NCBI GenBank assembly: GCA_049511115.1
Contig: JBEKYH010000095.1
Span: 1 to 20,301, forward strand
DNA from: JBEKYH01 sp049511115
GTDB lineage: Bacteria > Planctomycetota > Phycisphaerae > Tepidisphaerales > Tepidisphaeraceae
Direction of reading: 5' to 3'
DNA length: 20,301 nucleotides
Shown here: one piece after another, positions 14,571 through 20,301 of the stretch
How the letters are laid out: every line of letters starts with the position of its first letter
Numbering within the stretch: position 1 is the first letter of the stretch
The notes under the pieces: model-generated
Told to the model about the DNA's origin: nothing
Database searches by the model: none
Seen by the model: only the letters and a program-made list of their open reading frames with translations
Translations under genes and position numbers: made by a program

Positions 14571-15017
14571 TCAATCTTCTAACCTCTTCTTGGCTTCTTC
14601 GCTGCTTAGAGAGGACGCATAATCAGCGAATTTAACAGTGACATAAGCATTCTCATCAACTTCTAATTTCGATTCAATATCCACATGATCAACTTCAGCA
14701 TAACCATCTCGATAATATTTGAGGCACATTGCCAATAAGTATGCAATATCAACTGGTATCAATTGAATATGCACGGCACCACTGTTGAGATTGCCATGAA
14801 TCTTTCCCCGGGCCACAGAGATCGCAATTTCTAAATGGATTTTATATCGATCGTCGATCTCGCTAACAACTAAAGCATCGATTAAACCGTCTTTCAGTAG
14901 TGCGAGCCCCAAACACCATTCACGAATCGCAGGGATTCCAAGGGATATGTAAAACACAGCTTGTCCTGGATAGCGAGTCAATTCGAACCGCACAGGTAGC
15001 TTGATAAATTTTTTCAC
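14571..15017 (-). CDS. Orphan protein of unknown function, atypical base composition
   Basis: A 148-residue protein starting at GTG 15017, chosen because AAGGAG lies exactly seven bases upstream; the frame remains open further upstream (to 15245) but through G+C-rich DNA giving low-complexity sequence. It reads VKKFIKLPVRFELTRYPGQA at the start, has a hydrophobic segment AREWCLGLALLKDGLIDALV-like near 35-55, and ends SSLSSEEAKKRLED. There is no signal peptide or recognised motif. The gene is markedly richer in A+T, with AT-ending codons, than every neighbour, which suggests recent acquisition. It is flanked by repeats on the left and an empty region on the right. Confidence 0.78.
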   Translation of the reverse strand: MKKFIKLPVRFELTRYPGQAVFYISLGIPAIREWCLGLALLKDGLIDALVVSEIDDRYKIHLEIAISVARGKIHGNLNSGAVHIQLIPVDIAYLLAMCLKYYRDGYAEVDHVDIESKLEVDENAYVTVKFADYASSLSSEEAKKRLED

Positions 15018-15428
15018 CGACCCGCTCCTTCCGGCCGAATCCAGGGACAGCCACCGATAAATACAGCAACAACATGACAATCGCCGCGCCTCGTCTGGGT
15101 GTGCCGGCGGCGTTTCGGTCGACGGGGCGGGGTGGTGCCGCAGCGCATTCTCACGCGGCCTCCCCGACGGATGCCGCCGCGCGGGCACGGGCATACGGCA
15201 TCGCCGCGTTTGATGGCCTTTCAACAAATCCGTCGAATGTCCCATGCCGCCTTTCCATGTCGTTACTTTCTCTCAACGACCGCCGCGCGGCAACCCTTCC
15301 GCCGCGGCACTTGCCCCCGGAAAGGCGCCCGTTTTGAACCTGCATACGTAATGGGGAAATTCAGGGGTCCGGCGGCGACTGCATGGCCGTCTTGCGCCGG
15401 TTCGAAGAGAAAACCAAAGAATTCCTCA

Positions 15429-15455
15429 CCACAGAGGACACAGAGGACACAGAGG
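15429..15455. repeat. Tandem nonamer (A/C)CACAGAGG x3
   Basis: Three consecutive 9-base units: CCACAGAGG, ACACAGAGG, ACACAGAGG. The CACAGAG core also occurs in the arms of the inverted repeat at 5331-5446. Confidence 0.9.
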
Positions 15456-15641
15456 TAAGAAAAAAATCTATTTACATCTTCCTCCTTACGAATACGACCC
15501 GTCGTCACGCCTCGCCCGCCGCCGAAATCCGCATCGCCTGACCGCGCGGGACTTTTGCCACACGCTGCGTTGCCAGGACAGGACGCTTGCCGTTTCTTCG
15601 CCGTCTGCGGCAGTGCGTGAGTTGAGGCTAAGAGGATTCAG

Positions 15642-15677
15642 AATCTCATTCGGCGAATCGGACCGGGCAATGAGATT
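15642..15677. repeat. 9-bp inverted repeat
   Basis: AATCTCATT (15642-15650) and AATGAGATT (15669-15677) are perfect inverse copies around an 18-base G+C-rich loop. It lies 33 bases before the -35 box of the next gene, so it may be a regulator site or a stem-loop of an upstream RNA. Confidence 0.6.
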
Positions 15678-15709
15678 GTGGCACTGGTAGTCACGAATAT
15701 ATTTTTTTC

Positions 15710-15738
15710 TTGCCTAATCCGGCCGGCGTGTTTACAAT
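15710..15738 (+). promoter_or_regulatory. Near-consensus sigma-70 promoter of the papain-like gene
   Basis: TTGCCT (15710-15715) and TACAAT (15733-15738) with exactly 17 bases between them, preceded by a T-rich stretch that could act as an UP element. The predicted transcript would start near 15745, leaving a leader of about 110 bases before the ATG at 15856. Confidence 0.65.
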
Positions 15739-15855
15739 GGCTACTATTGAGGTCTTAGAGCGCATTCGCCGCGCGGCATCGTGCCGCGCATTGGGTCGGT
15801 CCGCGCCGTGCGGGCCACCATTAATCCAGTCTTCTTCACAAAAGGTGAGGTCCCT

Positions 15856-16722
15856 ATGCCGATCAAAACGATTCAAGCTCGCACACAGAATTTCCGCCTC
15901 GGCCGTCGCCGGCCGGTGGCGCATTGTCCGCGGCTGAGCCTGGGGGGCTACATGATGAGCAGCCTGCCGCCGCCGCCGGCGACGTGCGATTACACTCAGG
16001 CGGCGACCAGCGCGTTAAGTCAGATGTATGGGAACGACAAGCTCGGTGATTGCGTCATCGCGGGCATGGGCCACGTTGTGGGCGTGCTCACCGGCAACGC
16101 GGGATTGCCGCCATTTTTGTATACATCGGCGCAGATCATTGCGCTCTACGAAGCCATCGGCGGATATGATCCCGCTGATCCAACCACCGACCAGGGGTGC
16201 GACGAGCAGACCGCTCTCAACTATTGGGAGAACACCGGCGCGCCGGCCGGGTCGCATCAGATCGCCGGATGGCTGGCCGTGGACGCGACCAACCGAATCG
16301 AATGCCAGACCGCGATGTATCTGTTTGAGAATCTTTTCTTCGGCGTGGAACTGCCTGACGCCTGGATCAATCCCGCGCCTCCCGGCTCGGGTTTTGTCTG
16401 GGACACCGCCGGCGACCCCGATCCTGCCAACGGCCACGCCTTTGTGGGCATCGGCTATGACGCCAGGGGAATCACCATCTCCACCTGGGGAATGACCGGC
16501 ACGCTAACCTACGCCGCGATGGCCGCCTACGCGACGACCGCCGCCGGCGGGGGGCTTTACACAGTGGTGAGCCAGGACGCGCTGAACAATGTCACCAAGA
16601 AAGCGCCCAACGGTTTCGACTGGAGCCAGTTGGTGGCTGACTTCGATTCGATGGACGGGGCGGTGAAGCCCGGCACGGCGCGGAGCGGCGTGTCGCGAGT
16701 CGGCGGGACGCGAAAGCCTTGA
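15856..16722 (+). CDS. Papain-like-fold (cysteine peptidase-like) protein
   Basis: A 288-residue protein. NDKLGDCVIAGMGHVVGV has Cys66 at the head of a helix, and NGHAFVGIGYDARGITISTW has His194 at the start of a strand, the arrangement of the papain-like fold; these are the candidate catalytic pair. The third residue is unclear because the position where papain has Asn before WG is Thr210. I recall uncharacterised proteins with the same NDxxGDC...GGHA pattern, but no tested function. There is no signal peptide; residues 11-30 are basic. The C-terminus after about 250 is extra and low-complexity. ATG 15856 is chosen because AGGTGAGG lies just upstream. The gene has its own promoter and seems monocistronic. 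Confidence 0.85.
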   Translation: MPIKTIQARTQNFRLGRRRPVAHCPRLSLGGYMMSSLPPPPATCDYTQAATSALSQMYGNDKLGDCVIAGMGHVVGVLTGNAGLPPFLYTSAQIIALYEAIGGYDPADPTTDQGCDEQTALNYWENTGAPAGSHQIAGWLAVDATNRIECQTAMYLFENLFFGVELPDAWINPAPPGSGFVWDTAGDPDPANGHAFVGIGYDARGITISTWGMTGTLTYAAMAAYATTAAGGGLYTVVSQDALNNVTKKAPNGFDWSQLVADFDSMDGAVKPGTARSGVSRVGGTRKP

Positions 16723-16734
16723 GGGGCGGAGGGG

Positions 16735-16790
16735 GATGACAAGGTGACAAGGTGAGGGGGTGACAGGGTGAGGGGGTGAGAAGGTGAGAA
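16735..16790. repeat. Octamer minisatellite, GGTGANNN x7
   Basis: Seven units in exact 8-base register (16735, 16743, 16751, 16759, 16767, 16775, 16783). The first is GATGACAA, the others GGTGA followed by CAA, GGG, CAG, GGG, GAA and GAA. It lies between the convergent 3' ends of the papain-like and Fic genes. Each unit is too short and spacer-free to be CRISPR. Confidence 0.92.
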
Positions 16791-16822
16791 GACGGGGGAG
16801 GGAGGCGCGATGGTTGCGAAAT

Positions 16823-17917
16823 TCATCGCAACAGCCGCTTGAATTCGCGGGCCAGCGCGTATTTCCGGCTCTTCTTTGCCGGGTCGCTGACGACGATGAA
16901 TCGCCGCGTTACCCAGTCGCTCAAGATGTTTCGCGCGCCCCGCTGTGAGATCGTGAAGAGCTTCTGGACGTCGCGGCTGGTGATCGCCTCGCTGTGGCGG
17001 AAAAGTTCCAGGCCCTTACGTTGCCGCGGGTCAAGTTTCCGCAGCGCGGCGGATGCGTCATCCTCGCCCGCATTGGCGGCTGCCTGGGCGCGCTTCTTGA
17101 CGTTCTCAAAGCTCTCGGCGACGCCCGCGCAGAAGTAATCGACCCACTTGGTAATGTCGCACGTTGCGCGGCCGCCGTAGTAGTTGTGCGATGTGCCGAT
17201 GCTCAGCGCCTGATAGTAGGAGCGGAGGTCGCGGGCGTAATACTCCTCGAGCGAATACAGCCCCTTCAGGCCGTAGCCGCCCTGGTGGAGGATCAGAGTT
17301 GTGAGGAGGCGTGCCGTGCGTCCGTTGCCGTCGTAATAGGGATGAATGGTGGCAAATTGATAATGCGCGACGCCGGCGCGGATCGGGCAGGGGATGCCCT
17401 GGTCAGCCGACGTGTTGAGCCATGCCACCATCTGCTTCATGAGGGAGGGAACATCCTTCGCCTCCGGCGGCATGTACACGATTCGATTGCTGCGGCTGTC
17501 GCGGATGACGTTTTGGCCATCCCGAAACGGCGTGGGCCTGACCTTGCCGACGCCGCCGGCCATAACCAGCGCGTGCAGCAGTTTGATCTGCTGCTCGGTG
17601 ACCTCGGTGTGATTGACCGCAAGCTGTTCCACCTTTTCGATGGCCGCGTAGTACCCCATGACTTCCTTTTCATCGCGCTCCCGGCCGGGGAAGTGCTGGC
17701 GATTTGCGACGACGCCCAATACCTGCTCCTGCGTGAGACGGTTGCCCTCGATCATGGTCGAGTAATGCGTCGAATAGAGCCGGGCCGTTTCGCGCAGGCT
17801 GGCCAGAACGGACGTGGTGATCGGCAGGTGGCTGACGGCTTCCTTCGCCGCTTCGATGCGCATGAGGACGCCGGCGATTCTGGGCGTGATGCTGAAAATC
17901 GGATCAGATCGCGACAT
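16823..17917 (-). CDS. Fic-domain protein (probable AMPylase) with C-terminal winged helix
   Basis: A 364-residue Fic protein of the kind that transfers AMP from ATP to hydroxyl side chains of target proteins. The catalytic motif is HPYYDGNGRTARLL, with the His base and all Gly/Asn/Arg nucleotide contacts (canonical HPFxxGNGRxxR). The N-terminal STMIEGN fits the inhibitory helix motif (S/T)xxxE(G/N), whose Glu blocks ATP gamma-phosphate binding, so this is a self-inhibited class II Fic. A flap segment (YMPPEA) precedes the core. The last about 75 residues (RQRKGLELFRHSEAITSRDV onward) form a winged-helix-like domain suited to DNA binding. ATG 17917 is preferred over GTG 17926. The promoter has four boxes that could be its own binding sites. 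No partner antitoxin gene is adjacent. Confidence 0.96.
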   Translation of the reverse strand: MSRSDPIFSITPRIAGVLMRIEAAKEAVSHLPITTSVLASLRETARLYSTHYSTMIEGNRLTQEQVLGVVANRQHFPGRERDEKEVMGYYAAIEKVEQLAVNHTEVTEQQIKLLHALVMAGGVGKVRPTPFRDGQNVIRDSRSNRIVYMPPEAKDVPSLMKQMVAWLNTSADQGIPCPIRAGVAHYQFATIHPYYDGNGRTARLLTTLILHQGGYGLKGLYSLEEYYARDLRSYYQALSIGTSHNYYGGRATCDITKWVDYFCAGVAESFENVKKRAQAAANAGEDDASAALRKLDPRQRKGLELFRHSEAITSRDVQKLFTISQRGARNILSDWVTRRFIVVSDPAKKSRKYALAREFKRLLR

Positions 17918-17980
17918 TAACGGCACTTTCTCGGCAGGATGGACTGCCGTTATTATGCCGTTAAACTGCCGTTAAATCAA
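17918..17980 (-). promoter_or_regulatory. Fic gene promoter with phased TAACGGCA boxes
   Basis: On the minus strand TTGATT (17980-17975) and CATAAT (17957-17952) are 17 bases apart, a good sigma-70 pair. TAACGGCA occurs three times as direct repeats with an exact 11-bp period (17967-17974, 17956-17963, 17945-17952), covering the spacer, the -10 box and the probable start point. An inverted copy, TGCCGTTA, ends at the base before the ATG (17925-17918). This looks like a multi-site operator for autoregulation or a co-acting repressor. Confidence 0.75.
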
Positions 17981-18062
17981 ATCGAGCGGATGGCGTATCG
18001 CGATAATGTCTGAAGCTCAAGATACTTTTGCGGGGCATGTCACAAGGCATGGGCAATGAACT

Positions 18063-18479
18063 TTAGATCGGAATTCCTTGTTCCTGCAGGAAAGCGATGA
18101 CGCGCTTTTTATACATGAAGCCTTTGTAATTCACTTCCGGACGACCTGTTGCGGTAAAAGCGAAACCCAATTTGCTGGGCGTGACGATGAATCCGTCGCG
18201 GAGCGGAAAGGAGCAGAGCAGGGTTTCAGCGGCCAACTTCTTTTGGGTTGAGGCGTCGAGGGCGGAAATCTCTGGATCTTCGAGGTGCTCTGGTGGTGGT
18301 TTCTTCGCTCTCATTGCGCAAATCGCATAGTAAATCAACGCGCCTAGCAGGCCGAAGTGAAGGGCCAATCTCGGGATACGGGGTGATCGAAAAGCGAAGA
18401 GAGTGTTTTCGGTGAAAAGAATCTTCCCGCTTCCCTTGTCCCCATTAACTTCTACAACTCCCGCCACGAGTAAGTGCAT
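18063..18479 (-). CDS. Small membrane-associated protein of unknown function
   Basis: A 138-residue protein. An N-terminal beta-rich part (HLLVAGVVEVNGDKGSGKIL, then FTENTLFAFRS) is followed by one hydrophobic segment, LALHFGLLGALIYYAICAM (about 36-54), and a cytosolic-looking C-terminal part with DPEISALDAS and GRPEVNYKGFMYKKRVIAFL. The split beta architecture around a hydrophobic hairpin faintly recalls bacterial PH-like proteins, which is a guess. ATG 18479 is preferred over 18518 because GGAGAAG lies just upstream. Codon use is more A+T-rich than in the Fic or Ig-repeat genes. Confidence 0.78.
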   Translation of the reverse strand: MHLLVAGVVEVNGDKGSGKILFTENTLFAFRSPRIPRLALHFGLLGALIYYAICAMRAKKPPPEHLEDPEISALDASTQKKLAAETLLCSFPLRDGFIVTPSKLGFAFTATGRPEVNYKGFMYKKRVIAFLQEQGIPI

Positions 18480-18498
18480 ATTATCTTCTCCGCTGGCG

Positions 18499-18526
18499 GG
18501 AATACTAATGCACGTCATTCGGTCAA
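18499..18526 (-). promoter_or_regulatory. Possible promoter of the small membrane protein gene
   Basis: On the minus strand TTGACC (18526-18521) is followed after 16 bases by TATTCC (18504-18499). The -35 box is strong and the -10 box poor. The expected start point lies just before the GGAGAAG ribosome-binding site (18491-18485). Confidence 0.35.
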
Positions 18527-18591
18527 GCCAGCAAATTTGAACAGCAAATGTGGCACTTCATTCCAACCGAGTATCGGCCCGCTGCCCAGGG

Positions 18592-20301
18592 CTACGAACT
18601 CGCGCTCACCGTGAATTTCGCCGATTTGGCCTTGGCCAGCGCGCCGTCGCCGGCGACGAATTTGTACGTTCCCGGCGTATCCAGGAGCAGGTCGCTGAAC
18701 ATCGCTTCGCCGCCGCTGGCCGCCACCATGAACGTGCCGCTCAGGACCGCGCCGGCCGGGCCGCGCTGGATGGCGAGGGTCACGTCGGAGTCGTTATTGG
18801 TCACGAGATTGCCGAAGGAATCCTCCACGTCCACTTCCACCGGCGGCGTGATGGCCGTGCCGCTGGTGGTCGCGGTCGGTTGCTGCACAAAAGCCAGTTG
18901 TGTCGCGGCGACGTGTTTCACCGTGAAGCTTGCCGACGGCTGTGACATGACCGAGCCGTGCGTCGCCTGGAGGGTGTAGCTGCCGGCGGTCGTGAATGAA
19001 ACGTCGTCGAAAGTGGCCACGCCTTTGTGCGCGACGACGGTTGGTGTGCCGCCGATGGTCGCTCCGCTGGGGCCCGAGGCGATGGCCAGCGTGATCCGCA
19101 TCCCGCTGACCGGATTGGCAAATTCGTCGGTCACAAAAACCGTGATGGCCGGCGTTATCGCGTGACCGGCTTTCACGTTGCTCGGTGGTTGAATGAAAGC
19201 CAGATTAGCCGGCGCGGCGGAAATGACGGCGAATGAAGCGGAGGTTCCGGTCAGACTCCCGTCGGTCGCGGTGAGCGTGTACGGACCGGCGTTGAAAAGA
19301 ACCAGGCCGCCGAACGTGGCCAGGCCGTTGGAAAACATGGCGGTGAATGTGCCGCCCAGCGACGCGTTGCTCGGCCCGCTGGCGATGGAAAGAGTCACGC
19401 CTGAGCTGCTGTCGGGAACCTTGTTTCCAAATGCATCTTTCTCTTTTACAACAAACGGCGCCAAGGTCGCGCCGGCGACGGTCGTGGCCGGCGGCTGCGT
19501 GGAGAATCGCAGTTTGCTCGCCGCTGCCGGTGCGACAGTAAACGACGGCGCCGGCGCGGCGGTGAAGGTTCCGTCGCCGGCGATGAGCGTATACGCGCCG
19601 GATTTGTCGAGAATAACGTCGGGGAACGTAGCCACGCCGTTAACCGCCGCTTTTGAAAACGTGCCGCTCAACACGCCGCCGGCCGGTCCGGTGCTGATGA
19701 ACAGCGTTACAACGCTGGTGTTGCCGGTGACAGCGTTGCCGAATTTATCGCTGATCTGAACGGTGATGGCCGGGCTGATGGCCACGCCGGCGGTTACGTT
19801 TGTTGGCGGCTGGATGAAGATCAGCTTGTTGATCGCCTTGGGGGTGATGGTGAAGGAAGTGGAATTGTCGGTTCCCGCCGAGACATTGTCGGTGTCATCG
19901 CTGGCAGTGAGGGTAAACGTGCCGGCGGTGTCGATGGATAAGTCGTTGAACGTGGCCACGCCGCCGACGGCATTGACCGTGAGCGTGCCCAGCAGGGTCG
20001 CGCCGCTCGGGCCGGATTCGATGGCGAGGGTGACGGCGGAGGTGTCGCTGGTTTGCAGGGCATTGCCGGCGGCTTGGATTTCTACGACCACGGGCGCGAG
20101 GGTCTTGCCGGCTTTGGCGCCGGCCGGTTCGGTCGTGAAAGCGAGCGTATCAGTAGGGCCGGTGGTGAAACTTCCGGAGATGCCGCTGCCCGAAGCCGAG
20201 CCGGCCGCGCCGACCCCGCCGGCCGCGCCGGGAGTTCCGGGGTTGCCATTCACGCCCGGGGCACCGGCCGCGCCATTGGGGCCCGTGGCGCCGGTGGCCC
20301 C
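18592..20301 (-). CDS. Surface protein with collagen-like and Ig-like repeats (5' end missing)
   Basis: 569 residues are visible and the frame continues past the right edge, so the start is outside the window; the GTG at 20253 lies inside the collagen-like repeat and is not a start. Residues 1-36 are twelve uninterrupted G-X-Y triplets (GAT GAT GPN GAA ...). After a Gly/Ser linker come five Ig-like repeats of about 100 residues (about 51-153, 158-256, 262-360, 365-461, 467-564). Each follows the pattern L.F...P....G....P.V.V.D.FGN...S.VTLAI.SGP..A.L.GT...NGVATF.D......G.YTL.A.DG.....FTV. The protein ends four to five residues after the last repeat, without LPXTG, PEP-CTERM or a membrane anchor in view. 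Such proteins are usually extracellular adhesins or matrix components; the role here is inferred. Confidence 0.93.
   Translation of the reverse strand, partial: GATGATGPNGAAGAPGVNGNPGTPGAAGGVGAAGSASGSGISGSFTTGPTDTLAFTTEPAGAKAGKTLAPVVVEIQAAGNALQTSDTSAVTLAIESGPSGATLLGTLTVNAVGGVATFNDLSIDTAGTFTLTASDDTDNVSAGTDNSTSFTITPKAINKLIFIQPPTNVTAGVAISPAITVQISDKFGNAVTGNTSVVTLFISTGPAGGVLSGTFSKAAVNGVATFPDVILDKSGAYTLIAGDGTFTAAPAPSFTVAPAAASKLRFSTQPPATTVAGATLAPFVVKEKDAFGNKVPDSSSGVTLSIASGPSNASLGGTFTAMFSNGLATFGGLVLFNAGPYTLTATDGSLTGTSASFAVISAAPANLAFIQPPSNVKAGHAITPAITVFVTDEFANPVSGMRITLAIASGPSGATIGGTPTVVAHKGVATFDDVSFTTAGSYTLQATHGSVMSQPSASFTVKHVAATQLAFVQQPTATTSGTAITPPVEVDVEDSFGNLVTNNDSDVTLAIQRGPAGAVLSGTFMVAASGGEAMFSDLLLDTPGTYKFVAGDGALAKAKSAKFTVSASS
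18610..20151 (-). repeat. Five tandem Ig-like domain repeats
   Basis: Coding repeats with a period of about 300 bases within the surface protein gene. Repeat 1 (the most N-terminal visible) has a small insertion, DTDNVSAGTD, near its last strands. Repeats 2 and 4 share the start FIQPP(T/S)NV, and repeats 3 and 5 share QPPATT/QPTATT, suggesting duplication of a two-domain unit. Confidence 0.85.
20194..20301 (-). repeat. Collagen-like G-X-Y triplet region (continues beyond window)
   Basis: Twelve consecutive Gly-X-Y codon triplets with no interruption. X and Y are mostly Ala, Thr, Pro, Asn. The true length is unknown because the window ends inside it. Confidence 0.9.

Larger units (their letters stand above)
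15018..15709. other. Long region without a supported gene
   Basis: About 690 bases with no convincing gene on either strand. 15060-15340 is very G+C-rich and all six frames look like chance openings, except for a 35-codon frame (15244-15351) whose start MPPFHVVTFSQRPPRGNPSA resembles the N-terminus of PhzF-family proteins. It also holds a 9-bp tandem repeat (15429-15455), an inverted repeat (15642-15677) and a T-rich run before the promoter at 15710. Confidence 0.6.

Noticed and set aside
16735..16790. CRISPR-like array
   Set aside because: Units of 8 bases without unique spacers and no cas genes; it is a minisatellite.
17945..17974. Iterons of a replication origin
   Set aside because: Three short boxes lie over a promoter just before a start codon; there is no Rep gene, DnaA box cluster or A+T-rich unwinding region, so a regulatory role is more likely.

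Overview
The window is GC-rich bacterial chromosomal DNA with no rRNA, tRNA, CRISPR array, insertion sequence or phage gene that I can recognise. The gene set (a serpin, a large pyruvate carboxylase with its biotin ligase, a lipoprotein with a C-terminal segment I associate with planctomycete proteins, a collagen/Ig-like surface protein) and the intergenic DNA, full of short tandem and palindromic repeats, suggest an environmental Planctomycetota-like bacterium. That assignment is inference; no marker gene is present.

Layout. 1-211: tail of an unidentified gene and a strong intrinsic terminator. 260-1366: a small charged protein (+) whose end overlaps a SpoU/TrmH-type RNA methyltransferase (-). 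1439-5321 (+): a membrane sensor histidine kinase translationally coupled (ATGA) to an HxlR-type winged-helix regulator, followed by an ABC exporter of the fused membrane/ATPase type. A 27-bp-arm inverted repeat separates the exporter from a secreted serpin (5529-6767, -). 6964-7593 (+): a HigB/HigA toxin-antitoxin pair with a palindrome inside its probable promoter. 7805-12043 (-): pyruvate carboxylase followed at once by a stand-alone biotin ligase, which fits an enzyme-plus-modifier operon; the ligase seems to lack an ATG and probably starts at CTG.

12044-13001 has no convincing gene and holds repeats. 13002-14411 (+) is a probable lipoprotein of unknown function, followed by a palindromic repeat. 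14571-15017 (-) is an orphan gene visibly richer in A+T than its neighbours. 15018-15709 is non-coding. 15856-16722 (+) is a papain-like-fold protein with a near-consensus promoter. A 7-copy octamer tandem repeat separates it from a Fic-domain protein (16823-17917, -), whose promoter is laced with three 11-bp-phased TAACGGCA boxes plus an inverted copy next to the start codon. 18063-18479 (-) is a small membrane-associated unknown. From 18592 to the right edge (-) runs the 3' part of a surface protein with collagen-like G-X-Y triplets and five Ig-like repeats.

The observations most worth following are the histidine kinase-HxlR coupling without a response regulator, the Fic promoter with helically phased boxes, the same-frame pyc-birA junction, the serpin with an elongated reactive loop, and the recurring GGTGGGC-NNN-GCCCACC palindrome. 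I see no clearly new multi-gene system.
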